Origin: Cucumis sativus
Taxonomy: Eukaryota > Streptophyta > Magnoliopsida > Cucurbitales > Cucurbitaceae
Length of the DNA: 64,000 bases
Direction of reading: 5' to 3'
Assembly: GCF_000004075.3 (NCBI RefSeq)
Contig: NC_026657.2
Location: 6,572,001-6,636,000, forward strand
This document shows, one piece after another, positions 49,751 to 61,936 of this stretch. The notes under the pieces were generated by a model, which was given only the letters and a program-made list of their open reading frames with translations, ran no database searches and was not told the origin of the DNA. Within the stretch, counting starts at the first letter, position 1, and every line of letters starts with the position of its first letter. The position numbers were made by a program, and so were the translations under genes.

Positions 49751-50557
49751 TTAAAAGAAATGGTGAGGGAAAAATAGGAAGAAGAAGGGAAGTGAAAAAG
49801 GACATGCTAATGTACACGTGGAAACAGGTGGCTGACTGGCAGAAGTATCAGACTCCAATTCCAAAGACTCAAACTTGAAATTCGGATTCGATCCGTACAG
49901 AGCTTGCACGCCTTCCACGTCATCCACTTCCAAGTTCGCCTTCTTTTCCCTCGGCTTCAAACTTGGGTACATCACCGATTCCCTCACCGAGCTGTGACCC
50001 AACCCCAACAAATGACCAATCTCATGCGTCGCCACCGATTCTAAATCAACTGCCACCGCCGATTTCTCCTTCTCGAAATCCACCGCCCACGTCTCCGCCG
50101 CATCCAAGTGCAGCCTTCCAATCTCAGGGGAAAAAGAATGCGCTAAAACCCCCAACACGCCGTCGAACGCCTGTCCGTCACTATGATCGCCTCTGTAAAA
50201 CCCAATTTTAATATCGGCGTATCCATAGTCGTCGGTCTCCTCAAAACTCACCGGAATCACATGGGCCCATTTCGAAAACGCCTTACGAAATACGGCTCTT
50301 ACGTCTTCTAAACTCAAGTTGCTCATCCAATTATCCTTGAAGAATGCGTACGTCAGCACCATCGGCATTCGCCGCGTCCACCGTGGCTTTCCGGGAAAAA
50401 ACACATAACGCTCCGTTGCATGGGGGTTATGCAGTGAAGAGGAATCTGACCGGAAAATCACCGCGGAAGTTGGGTTTTGAGGGAGTGTTGTTGGGTATGG
50501 AAGGCAGGACGGCGTACAGAGGAAGAAGAAGAGGAGCAATAGAAGGGGGAGAAACAT
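49751..50557 (-). CDS. Plant matrix metalloproteinase (M10A family), pro-domain missing
   Basis: Secreted zinc endopeptidase of the plant MMP family, which acts in the apoplast or at the cell surface. The protein is 268 aa in one exon, as plant MMP genes are usually intronless. An N-terminal Leu/Phe-rich signal peptide spans about residues 1-18. The catalytic domain begins at about 51 (YVFFPGKPRW, then MPMVLTYAF). Structural-metal ligands are in GDHSDG, LAHSF and GRLHLD. The active site HEIGHLLGLGH is at 178-188, with the Met-turn VMYP at 195-198. A hydrophobic C-terminal tail suggests a GPI anchor. The start is the ATG at 50557, heading the signal peptide. Unusually, the peptidoglycan-binding-like pro-domain and its PRCG cysteine switch, about 100 aa in relatives, are absent. 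It may be a shortened gene; the catalytic residues look intact. Confidence 0.93.
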   Translation of the reverse strand: MFLPLLLLLFFFLCTPSCLPYPTTLPQNPTSAVIFRSDSSSLHNPHATERYVFFPGKPRWTRRMPMVLTYAFFKDNWMSNLSLEDVRAVFRKAFSKWAHVIPVSFEETDDYGYADIKIGFYRGDHSDGQAFDGVLGVLAHSFSPEIGRLHLDAAETWAVDFEKEKSAVAVDLESVATHEIGHLLGLGHSSVRESVMYPSLKPREKKANLEVDDVEGVQALYGSNPNFKFESLELESDTSASQPPVSTCTLACPFSLPFFFLFFPHHFF

Positions 50558-53500
50558 GGCGGTGAGAGTGAGACCATCGGCATGCAAACAGTTGGAGAGA
50601 AATGGAAATTTATAGTTTGTTATATATATATATATATGAGAGAAAAGTAGAATTTTACAAATGGGTTGGTTTGTTTTATGGGATATTTGAAGTTAATATT
50701 AATCTCCTATTGTTGGCGTTGGATGTTCATGTTTCTCCTCTTTACTTAGAATTGAAAATAATTTTGACAAACACTGGTCGTTTGGTGTATCAACCATCAC
50801 TTTTTCTATTATTTTATAAGTAAATATGTTCATTTTTCACCATCTTTATGCACATTTTTCATCATCCACATCAATAAAATAAAAATATACACATTCAAAC
50901 TAAACAATTGTTAAGTGACAAATTATGATTAGAAAATAAATGCATAAAGATGAATGATACGATATTAAAAATTTTCATTTAAAGAGTCGGATCGATAAAT
51001 ATTTGGACACCTAATCTTAATTTGAACCCAATTTGTTAGATAACAAGTGCTATTCATTCACGTGAATGAGTATATTAACATTAGGATGTGTGTTTATGAG
51101 ATGGGTTTTGTAAATATATATATAAAGCAAATGTACATGGGCCATGCTAGAAAGGGAAAAGAGGTGAGGTGTGGTTTGGTGATGGAAGAAATGTCAAAAG
51201 AGAAAATGATAAGGATGTGCGTTTGTGTTAGTTCAAGTTGAAGTGTTGGAAGCAAAAGGGACTGGCGGTGGTTGTTAGGATTTATGATGGTTGCTTTGCT
51301 TCCTCTTCTTACTGTGTCTTCTTCTTCTTCTTTAACTTCACTACTGCATGCGTGAAGATGACTCCAAGTTTTAAAGTTCAATCTTATTTCTTAGGAAAAA
51401 TTATATTACTGGAAAGATGCAACCACTTGTCTTTATATATCTCCGTAATGGACGTGTTCATGGTACTCATTTGCAGTATTTTCAAGTGCTTGATATGAAA
51501 AATGGGTATGAGCTTTTTATGTATTGTTCATAGTTTGTGAGAGCTTATTATGTTGGAAACTATGTAGACTGTTATCTTTATAACGCATTTTCTTAAGGTG
51601 CTGGTTGTGTATATTTTCATTTTGGTTTTGTATGTGTCATGACCTTAGGCTACGAGGTATATCCTTTTAGCAATGTGACATCATTGTAAAAAAAAAAAAA
51701 AAAGTATATCAACTACTACTTAGGCCCATCTTCATTTTCATAAACCATGATAATTGTTACAATTCAAAGCACACAATTAGATTGATGACTTTAAATACAA
51801 TTTGTAATCCCATTTGCACCATTATCCCACCGTCGTTTTTCATGATATAGTTTTGGTAAGTTCCAGTATCTCAAACAAAGTCGAAAATAAATAGAGTTGT
51901 GATTCATGCAAATTTTATGTGACAAAATTTGCTTCAAATGACAATCAAAACCTACGGAGTTGATTTATATATTCCTATTAATCAATTGATTTTCTTCTTA
52001 ACTTCGGTTAAACTTTTTTTTAAAAAATTTAAAATACAACATTTAAAGAACATGTTTAATTATTCGTTTATGCATAAGAGATTTGTGGGTCTTAAGTCTA
52101 TAACCAACATTTATTTTTATCACAAATACAAAGTGTTTATGGTGTGTTTATCGTTTTGAAAATTGGTTGCCCAATTTCTGTGAAAACGTATTTGATGATA
52201 CTCATTTTTGTGGTATGACATTGTATTTGTGTAGAAACCGTAATTTTAGGATGGTTATTTTAAACGGTGTGGTTTATAGATTTTTTTAAACCTAATTTAA
52301 GTATTATTTTGAAAATATCATGTTTTTCCATAGTTAATATACTTTTAGATAATAAGGGTTTGTAGTATAAGAATTGTTAGTTAGAATTTGAAATTTAGAT
52401 TATTTTTAATTTGCCACTATTTTAGTAGATTCCCATTTTTAATTACAACGAAATCTAATTAGGATCAGAAGTAGGAATATTTTGGTAAATTACTAATAAC
52501 TCTAAAAATCACTTTGCTATTTTTTAACTAAATTTTGTTATAGATGTTTTTCAAAATCAAACGTAATTTAGCAATCGAATTCAAATTAATTAAGTATATA
52601 ACATAATTTTAAAAAATTTATAAATATAACAAAATTTATCAAATTCTATTAATGATATAAGTCTATCGTTGATAAATCATGTTGTAAATATTGGTCTATC
52701 ACTAATATACCATATGAAGTCTATTAGTGATACAAGTCTATTGGATAGTTTTGCTATATTTACAATTTTTTTAAAATGTTGCTATATCCATAATTATTAT
52801 TGCTAAAATAGACATCAATTATAATTTGGTTGTTTAGTATTTATGTAGTCCATACAAAAAGTGAAAGTTATACCGAGCCGCTCTATTTGGCCCATTACAC
52901 TAATTTGGAATTGTGTGCACGTGCATTCTCTCCTGGGCTGAGCCCACTTGGATAGCCTTCAAAACGATGAATGGCTGCAAAGTCCTTTAGGGAAAAAAAA
53001 AAAAGAAAAGAAAGATTTAGAGAGGTAGCCTAGTTTTTATTAAAAAAAGATAACGATTTATCATTAATCGATGGAAATCGATATTAATGATATCAAACAA
53101 GAGAGACATTTTGAGTGTTTGCATTAATTGTACATTTTCATTCTTAACATATAATCCATAATGTAAATGGACCTATGAATTTAGGCTTTTTAGGCAGAAA
53201 GCCCTTCGAAAAAACTAACAAAATCTGAAACCCCAACCAAGGAGGGGAAGAACACATTTGGAAAAACATATCTTCAGTAGCTAAGTTGGGCAACATAATT
53301 CACATTGTTTTTCCAACCAAAAGACTATCCTCATAACAACAAAAGTACTCATACCCATGGACCACTCCAAAACTTAATTACTTCAGGAGCATCTGATTCT
53401 CAATCCACTTCCCATTGGAGGATTGGAACCTGATCAGGACTCCCCACTTCGATTAGATCACTCGCACAAATTAAAGACCCTTCTTCAGTTGTTTTGAACT

Positions 53501-56500
53501 AATAGAAACAATGTGACAATACATTGTTATATATATACTAAAACACCCAGTAACTAGATATCATATAAAACACAACACAACCAAAACTCCAGCCTTTTTC
53601 ACAATATAACAAGATAAGATTGGAATACTTTAAAGTGTAAATTTTGTTTTCATCAGTTCAATGATACGTCTAAGATAAAGAGATGCAGGCCTGTCACATC
53701 TTTTAGTTAAAGTTATATATTCCAATCAATTGAAGTAGGTTTAAGATTGACAATAGATGTAACTAACTGCACCATACTTTTAACCCCCGTCTTATTTTTG
53801 CTGATTAGAGCATATCTCCTAGTCTTATTCTTCTTCCATTTTACGATAGCAAATTACCTTGTCATCAAGAAAATAAAATACCTTAGTTTGTTTGTAATTT
53901 TATGCGCCCTTATACATGTATTCATCCATTCCTTACTCTTCATTTTAACTTACAGCCTCAGCTATAACTTGGAGGCTAAAGTTGTTTTTGGATTGGAAGG
54001 GAATGTGAATGGTTATTGGTTGAAAGGTGGAGAAATAAATGGTGGGGAATGAGTAATGATAGAGGAGGGAGAGAGAGAGAGAGAGAGAGAGGGCAATGGC
54101 AAATAATTGAGAAGAGAGAGAAGATGGGGGTTGAGGAAGGAAGAAAATGGAAAGCAAAGGGTAAGGCTGAGGCTGAGAGATAAAGAGTAAATAATAGTTT
54201 GGCAGAGAATCATGTCCCACCACCTCCTCCTCCTTCTCTACCCTTTTATGACTTTCATTCATCACAAATCAAATACGAAGGGCCCCATATTGACTCAGCT
54301 TGATGGAACAACTTCTTTTTCTTTCTCTCTCTCATATTTTCTGCATTTATTCCATTTTTTTTTTATATAAATCACTATATTCATTCTATCCTCATTTTTT
54401 TAAAAAAAATCGAGTTCCATACTACCAGCTTAATTAGAGTTGAATTAGGCTCGTTTTTAGCATTTAACACCCACTTTTCTTTCAATGACTAAAAAAACTT
54501 AATAATTTATAAGGTTTGTGTGTTTTTTGATTTATCACGAAGCAGTAAGAGACAAAAAAGGGTTGGGAGAGACGATGAAGGGTCCTCTGATTTAATGACT
54601 GAGGGGGAAGATATAAAGAATAGTAACAACAATAAAAACAAAAAGAAGGGGTGTGTTTGAGTTGTAGATTTATGATATGAGAGTTTGGCAAATCCAAATG
54701 TATGTCATTTGTTTCATTAAAAGAAACAATGCAAATCTCTCATCATACACCAATCTGGGTTTTGGAGTACAAATTGTTTGCAGTTATTTTTATTTTGATT
54801 TAAAACTTAAAAGTGTGCCTTTTTTGATAAAGGATAAAGGGAAAAAGGAGTACACGTGTCGAACACCCAGAGAAGAGGATTATCAGAAAAAGAGGAAATT
54901 ACGAATTTTGGGACTTTACAGAAACAAACATTGACATTTTTTGTTATGGAAAATCAGATTGGAGAGATCTTTATAAGAGATGTACTCCTTAAGATATACT
55001 TGTCTTTGCTGCCTTTCCCTCCCGCCGTACACGTGGCAGAATCTTACCAGACTGCTTTGTCTCTTCTTTGGATCCCACCTCATCTCTTCTTCCTCTTCTT
55101 CCTCTTCTTCCTCTTCTTCCTAAACAAATCCCCCCATCCATTTTCATTTTGCTTTATTTATCATCTCACTTTTTACTGTTCTTCCTCTTCATTAAAATCA
55201 ACAGCACTTCTTATTTGGTTGTCCTAGAAATGATTTAACATGAGATGTATTAAAGAGAGAAGTAAGAAGTTAGTAAATAAAAGAGGAAATTTGGGAAAGG
55301 AAGGAAGGAAGGGGGGAGGAGGCTTCAAAAAGAATGGAGAGGAGTGGTCACAATCAGGCACAGTGGGTCAATCTTTGCTGTTTTTGGGAAGATCTTAACA
55401 TGGGCCCCGACTTTTAACACGTGTATGGCCTACTCCTAACTCTCTTCATTTCATCAAACCTCTTCCTATCTAACCACACACTATTACTCTCCTTTTCTTT
55501 CCTTTCCTTTCTTCCCCTCTTATTCAACTTTTACAATTGTTTCTTTTTTCTTTTTTTCCTTTGGTGGGTCCGAGAGAGTTTTGAATTATATCGAAACTTT
55601 CCTTTCGTGTCATTTCTATGTTACAACAAATCGCTAATGTCAATAGAAATATAATCAAATAACAACTTTTAGTCATACAAAATCAAAGATACACACATTC
55701 AATTCACTTCGTCACTGATCAGAATGTGCAATTGTCATATTTTGTGCTTCTAATAAAGAACAAGCACAAGTTCGACTTTTCAAAACTTAACTTAATGCAG
55801 TTTAAAATTAGTTAAATATGTACAGTAATAGCAGGTGAGTTTGTATTTAATAGCTTTTTTAGATGTCAATAACAAACTCATAACTCAACTAGACTCATTT
55901 GGATCTAATTAATAAGTTAGAATTAAAATTAGGATTACAACCCAATGAAAGCAAATAAACAAAACAAGTTATTGCAAAAGACGACTGGTTTTGTCCATTA
56001 GAATTGGACATGCCCTAAGCCACTAGTTACCGAAGTCAAGCTAGGAAATAATGTGAGGATATGAGGTTTATTTTCGTTAAGTGTGTGGTAAAAGAATTTC
56101 TTAATAACTTTGAATTTATTTAATGATAATGATGAAATTGGTCAATTTATTAAACCAAGTCATCAAAATGCAAATGTTTCAAAATAATCGATGCACATAC
56201 TTAATGAATAAAAAAAATATAAATTTTGGAAGTGAATATCAGTTGCTTACTTTGAGTTTCATTGATACTAAAATCCACTGAAATTTTTTCACAAACTTAA
56301 GATGGTCGTGGCACCTGATGAATTGTTGGTTTGGTTAAGTTGATCGATTTTTGGTTGTTTGTTTGTGTTTTGAAAGTATGTGTACGTGCAACATTTTCTA
56401 GTGGTTGACTAAGGAACATGCAGGATGGCACCATCAATGTGTTAAAACATTAGTTATAGATTTTGATTAATTCAGAGGAAGATATTTGGAATGCCTTTTC

Positions 56501-57423
56501 TCTCACACACACACTAAAGTCTAAAACTAAGACTAAGACTGAGCAACTTATCAAATTGTGTCAATCTTCCTCTTTCTCCTCTCACTAGCTGCCCTGGGGC
56601 TGTTCCAATCCTAACACAAAACCATAGTCCACTATCCCACGTGCGTACCCACACCCTCCACACTCCCCTCACGTGCCACTCTTTGCAACCATGTATCATT
56701 TTTTTTTGTTTTCCATTCAATTTCAAAATTTTGTTTTTGAACTAAATTTTTGTCCTTGTTCTTTAAACTTAGTTTCTTTACCCAAAAAAAAATCTATCTT
56801 TTAAAAGAAATAACTACCATGAAACGTTTGCTGCAGAGAGTTCCGTGGTCTTAATAAATTGAATTGAATCAAACAAACTTTCACACCTATTTTTACCTGA
56901 TAGCTTTGAGAGTACTATTTTTGCAAACATTTTTAAAGGACCATGGTTTTAATCCCAATTTCACTACTGGCATGCATTAATCTTATTATAGACTAATAAT
57001 AAGTTCTTTTGATACCTTTAATTTTTTTCCTGCAAGCAATAGCAATTCCACTGTTGAATGGGTACAGAGCAGCGTGTAAATCTGTATGGAAAAAAAAAAA
57101 AAACAAACAGAGTGAGATAATCTTGAACCTTTAAATCATGGAAATAAAGAAGAAGAAGAAGAAGAAGATACTAAAAATGAGGTAGTCGAATTTTATATTA
57201 TTTGGATTTTTCATAATATTTTAATCCCAGTTTTCCCACTCTACTGGTCTGGCATCTCATCCACTGTTGACTGTGGAATGATGCAGCTTTAACCCCTCCC
57301 CTCTCCCCATTGAATTTTTACAATTACAAATTATATCAGAGAGAGAAGACTCTTCACTGCTTTTATTTTCTCTCTCTCCGACTCTGTTTTTCCCGACATC
57401 AACCTCTTCTTTCCTTCTTTCGG
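50558..57423. other. Long intergenic region upstream of the MMP and SPL genes
   Basis: Nearly 7 kb without a supportable gene. It contains a TA run near 50620-50636 that may serve as the MMP TATA element, an A-run near 51687, a repeat cluster at 52600-52800, a coding-like fossil near 53350-53500 (minus), a GA microsatellite (about 54066-54090), TTCTTCCTC minisatellite units (about 55087-55120), and five CACGTG cores between 54853 and 56675. A non-coding transcript cannot be excluded. Confidence 0.55.
52600..52800. repeat. Intergenic repeat with ctatca/tgatag inverted motifs
   Basis: Several related short motifs (agtctatc, ggtctatcacta, tctattagtgata) occur in both orientations. They are followed by a segment containing gctatatttac and tgctatatcc. 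I recognise this style of repeat from cucurbit genomes from memory; it may be a degenerate MITE. Boundaries are approximate. Confidence 0.45.
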
Positions 57424-57430
57424 TATAAAT
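57424..57430 (+). promoter_or_regulatory. Putative TATA box of the SPL gene
   Basis: TATAAAT lies about 120 bases upstream of the SBP-box ATG, within a CT-rich promoter. This implies a leader of roughly 90 bases. Confidence 0.45.
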
Positions 57431-57550
57431 TCCCCAACCCCATCTCCCATCTTTCTTCTGTCACCATTCCCCAACCCCAATTCAACAAACAAAAGACCTT
57501 CAACCATTTTCGGCTCCATTCTCTTCTTCTTTTCTTTCTTTTTCTTCCAA

Positions 57551-59733
57551 ATGGAGATGGAGATTTGCGGCAACTTGATGGGACATTCCAATCCCAACGC
57601 AGCCACTAATATCTCTTGGCCCAATAATACCATTACCAATAACAACAACAACAACAACATTATTTGGGAGCTTAATTCCCAACACCCCCATTTTCTCTAC
57701 GCCTCTGGTGAACATAACCCCACCACCCATTTCCACCCTGACCCTCATCTCATGTGCTTGAACCTTGGCAAAAGGCACTACTTCGAGGACTCCAACGCCC
57801 CCTCCCTCATCCTTGGCAAGAGAGCCAAGCCCCCCTTCTATGCCACCACCGTTCCCCGCTGCCAAGTCGAGGGCTGCCATGTCGCCCTCGTCAACGCTAA
57901 GGACTACCACCGTAGGCACAGGGTTTGTGAGATGCACTCCAAGGCTCCCAAAGTTGTGGTTCTTGGCTTAGACCAGAGGTTCTGCCAGCAGTGTAGCAGG
58001 TCCCTCCCTCACCCTCCCCCTTCATTTTTTTTTGTTAGTTTAACTTTATTAATACTAAATAACAACAATTGGCTCGTACTTCATTTCTAGGTTTCATGTG
58101 ATTTCCGAGTTTGATGATTCCAAGAGGAGCTGTAGGAGGAGACTGGCAGGACACAATGAGAGGAGAAGAAAGAGCTCTCATGAATCAGCAAGGAACTGCA
58201 CCCAAGGTACCAATCTCCTTTATTTTTCACTTCAATTCAACCATAATTGACACATATACTCTCCATATCATAAAGAAAAACAACAAAGAAATGTCTTCAG
58301 AGCCATTCGTTTCTAAGATCTGATTGTTAATCATTTTGTTTTTAGTTTTTAAAAATTGTTCTGGTCTTCCCAATTTTCTTACTCATACTCATAGTTGAAT
58401 TCTCTATATTCTTGAAAACAAAAACAAATTTTTAAAAACTATTTCTTTTTTAGTTTTCAAGATATCACTTTGATTTTGAAATCTACCCTAAAATAAAGAC
58501 AAAAAAACAGCAATGTTTGAAGACTCAGTTTTCAAAAACTAAAAAATAATAAAAGGGTCCTAAAAGTTAATGACTTCATTTTGTCTATAATAAGAAAGTT
58601 GAGCTCTAAAGTAGTTGGTAATGGAAGTACAAAATGGATTCTGAAAAAGGGAAGTACTGAATATGGAATTTGAACTTGATTTGATCTTAATAATAAAGCA
58701 CGGTGATGAATAATGATTGAAGAAGAAACGTAATTAATCATGGCTTTAAAGAACAAGGTTTATATCATGGAGTAGCTAGGTGTTTCCCAATTCCCAATTA
58801 TTATCTTTTGTTGTTTTGTACAACAAGGAATATAAAAGGGAAAGAAAGAAGAAAGATGATTTTTAGTTTCCTTGTTATTCAACATCAAACTTTAAAAGTG
58901 AGAAAGGGATAGAAAAGGACTGCCACCCCTTCATATTTTTCATAATCCCTCTCTCCCCTTTTAAACTTATGTTTAAAGTTTCAAAAACTCTTTATCATTA
59001 AACTTCTTTTACAAAATAATTCTCTTTGTTTATTTACATGGCTTCTTCTTGTGTCAAAAACAATTTTCAACACAGTCTTAAATTCAGAGTTGAGTTTGTT
59101 TTAGACTCCGTATGTAATTTTTTGAAAGCAGTACTTATTTTCTTAGCATTTATTACTCGTAAATCTTGTTTTCTATATGAATATTTGACTTCTTGGATAT
59201 GAAATTGGAAAGAAAAAAGGAGTTATAGTTGGAAACGAAATTGATTTTGCCCTAAAAATTGGGGTGAAAATGCAGCAGAAAACAAGTCGATGACAAATGG
59301 AATTGCATACGTACCATCCCCGACGGGACGTGCTCTCTCTCTTCTGTCATCGAAGAACGAATCATGGGCCAACTCATCGGAGCTCTCACAGAGGTCAAGC
59401 GCAGCGCTCCGGGAACTCATTGCGGAGAACCGCGCCGCCATCCTCGCTCGCCAATTGATTCTTGACAGAGACTGGCACCCAAACCATGGAGGGACGGATG
59501 ATTTCGGAGGAGGCGGCGGCGTTGGATTCCAGCAGCAGGGATTGTACTGCGAGCAGCAACACAGCTGGGAGAGGATGAATGAAAATGGGGGTTCGCATGT
59601 GACGTTGGATCTGATGCAGGCGCCGAGCTCGGCGTTTGGGTTACTCTCGGTGAGAGGGAAATCGAAGGAAGAAGATGAGGAATGTTGTGAGTTATGGAAC
59701 TCCTTCAATGATCACGACCCTCATGTTGTTTAA
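57551..59733 (+). CDS. SBP-box (SQUAMOSA promoter-binding-like, SPL) transcription factor, miR156-targeted
   Basis: Plant-specific transcription factor of 340 aa. SPL proteins bind GTAC-core sites and control phase change, architecture and reproductive development. Exons: 57551-57999, 58091-58206, 59276-59733. The SBP domain spans about residues 104-180: first zinc module [20 protein letters not shown], then FCQQCSRFH, with the bipartite nuclear signal [17 protein letters not shown]. The first intron splits the domain after QQCSR, the conserved SBP position. The N-terminus has an Asn run and [11 protein letters not shown]. Residues 207-213 (RALSLLS) are encoded by the miR156 site. The C-terminal part is Gly- and Gln-rich. 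The motif sequence excludes the SPL8/LG1 clade, which lacks this site, but I cannot give a numbered orthologue. Exon 3 has two tandem acceptors. Confidence 0.94.
59330..59349 (+). promoter_or_regulatory. miR156/157 target site in SPL exon 3
   Basis: The 20-nt site reads GTGCTCTCTCTCTTCTGTCA and encodes the ALSLLS hallmark. It is the canonical form of the miR156 response element, complementary to miR156 except at one position. miR156 is known to repress SPL transcripts in juvenile plants, so the gene should rise as miR156 falls with age. Confidence 0.95.
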
Positions 59734-60619
59734 AACTAATATCATTACAATGTGTATATTGTTTGTGGAATCCATTTACATTTCGAAGCTCTCTATAATT
59801 CTTTCTTCACCACTCCCATCAATTCTTTTCTTCTAAACTTCTCATGTTTCTTCTTTAAACTTCAGTTGCTAAGGATTTAATCTCGTGGCTTTATAACCAT
59901 TTATTAGTACTAAATATAACTAAATTAAGATTTGATGACATTTCTTATCTAATAAACTAAAAATTCTAACACTACCTATCCTTTATAACTTTCGAAATTT
60001 TTCTATAATTTTCATTATATTTTCAACCATTTTATCCTTTCTAACAATTTCTCTAAAATAATTAGAAAGACAATAATAGCAATAACGTTTAGGACTAAAA
60101 GTAAGTTTTATAACTCTTATGGACAATTTTTAATCAAGAATTGAATTTACAAATTCAGCATGATGAAATGATTTATATCAGGAACTGATCTTTCTTTTCT
60201 TAAACGTTGTAATCAATCAAATACAAGATGGAACTGATTTTCTTTTCTTAAACAAGCTTCTCAAAAGCATTTAAAATTAAACAAATATAATCCAAATGTG
60301 TTCATAAGACAATCAGAGAAGTCCACAATCCCATCGGCTCGACTAAATTCTTACATGCTGGTAGTACCAAAAAAAGAGGTGGATGTAAAATTACAATACT
60401 TGGAGGTATGTATTATTATCTATTCTAAGGCTACCCACCAGCATGGACAACTAAATGAATAGTCGAATACAGTAAGAAGTGTAAAAGAATGTACTTGGGT
60501 CAGTTTTCAACACTTGAATGAGAACCTGAACCGGTGCTCCATCCCAAGTCACAGCAACAAAAGGTCCTGGATGAACTCAATTCCCACCTCCTCATTCATA
60601 TTGGAAAAGATGGGCAAAA
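59734..60619. other. Convergent 3' flanks of SPL and the prefoldin-like gene
   Basis: About 0.9 kb of AT-rich DNA that should hold both 3' UTRs. No gene or repeat was identified. Confidence 0.6.
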
Positions 60620-61936
60620 TCATTTGGGTTTGTCTGTCAATGTCACCATTGCCTTGAGCACCCCTGGACTGATCTTGTCAGCCAGGGCACCTTTTTCTGA
60701 AATCAGAAGGGACTGATCTTTTACGTAACTCTGTAATTTCTTTGCCTCAAAATCAAGTTTCGTCTGATCTGCCATGTGAAAGAGATACAAACCACAAACA
60801 ATAATTCAACTGTCAAAATAAAGTGAAAGCTCTACAAAGTTCGAGTGAATGAAATCACTGTTCCCAGCTAGAAAATGCTTCCGACTATGGTATTCTTTAA
60901 GGAAAAAAAAATCAAACAAACCATATGTATGGCACTTAAAAATGGGAAAGGAGCTTCATTATTTCAAAACAAGGCATGCATATATACTTCTCATAACTAT
61001 TGGGTCCTTCGTTTAAAAAAAAAAATAATACTTTGTTTCCTTTTTATTATTCATATAGAGTCGGGAACAATCCATCTTGTTTTCAAACCCAAGGGAAATC
61101 TCCACAAAACCCACAAATAGCATACACACACCGCTCTTGCCCCATCCTCATCCAACTTAAGCGAAGCCGTTTGGCCACTGCAGATTACAATGACAAAGAA
61201 CTGCCATGAAATTACTCAACCCGAAGCTCTGAGGATTTTACTTTAGCCATTAATAGGTTATGTGAACGAACATGAAACTGCATATGTTTTAACAAATCTT
61301 AGCGGATTGTTTCTTAAAGAGCCATGCACGAATAAATGCATAAAATTAACAGCACTAGAAGAAAAAATAATGTGTCCCAACAGTAACCTGTCTCCAGGAT
61401 TGTATGAGCAGCATGAAATGGTACCCTGGCGAACACATCAGTTCCTGGGAACATCATCCAAGTGCGCTCATTAGAATCATGATTTCCACAGGTAGTGCAA
61501 ATCTCCTTCACTAGTGGCCTTGATTCAGCACCCTCCACCTCCTTCATTATTGACTCAAAAGGCGATGGAACACTAGACTTTGTCGTCCTCGCTCGCCTTC
61601 TCAAAGCAGTCAATGCTTCTCTATTCCCATTCCTCACTCTATCGTTTTCAACCAACTGACATTTTGATGCCAAACAACAACGGTCACTTTACCTTTTTAC
61701 TTCTCAAACTTACGGAACAATTTCATTTCAATGACAAACAAATTGTGAAACCGCAATCCCAATTTTTTGCCATACAAAACGTATATTGAAAGTAGGAAAC
61801 AAAAGTAATCTTGTAAGCCAAGTTGCCAAACTTCTAATATTTTAAAGCTTACTTCATCGCGGGCTAGGAGGAGACGCTCAGCTTCAGCCTCTAGCTCTAT
61901 TAAGCTTTGTTGAAATTGTCTCATAGTCTCGTTCAT
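60620..61936 (-). CDS. Prefoldin-like protein, PDRG1 homologue, three exons
   Basis: Predicted co-chaperone subunit of 166 aa. Exons are 61853-61936, 61388-61655 and 60620-60768, with GT/AG borders and consistent phase. The N-terminal helix (MRQFQQSLIELEAEAERLLLARD, then LVENDRVRNGNREALTALRRR) and the C-terminal helix (DQTKLDFEAKKLQSYVKDQS) flank a central TWMMFPGTDVFARVPF segment. This is the coiled-coil/beta/coiled-coil layout of prefoldin subunits, and it aligns by eye with PDRG1 (NQNREGLRAL and VMVCFGNMFIKMP in the human protein). In animals PDRG1 sits in the R2TP/prefoldin-like complex that helps assemble RNA polymerases and other machines; the same role in plants is inference. A plant-specific insert carries CTTCGNHDS. 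The start is the ATG giving MNETMRQFQ. The leader may contain an intron with an acceptor just upstream of the ATG. Confidence 0.85.

Noticed and set aside
54677-55227. Plus-strand frames of 85 and 123 codons between the MMP and SPL genes
   Set aside because: They mostly translate CT-rich minisatellites into Leu/Phe/Ser runs; no family similarity and no good splice structure.
59223-59708. Minus-strand open frame of 161 codons over SPL exon 3
   Set aside because: Shadow of the SPL coding exon; low-complexity Ser-rich start and no recognisable fold.
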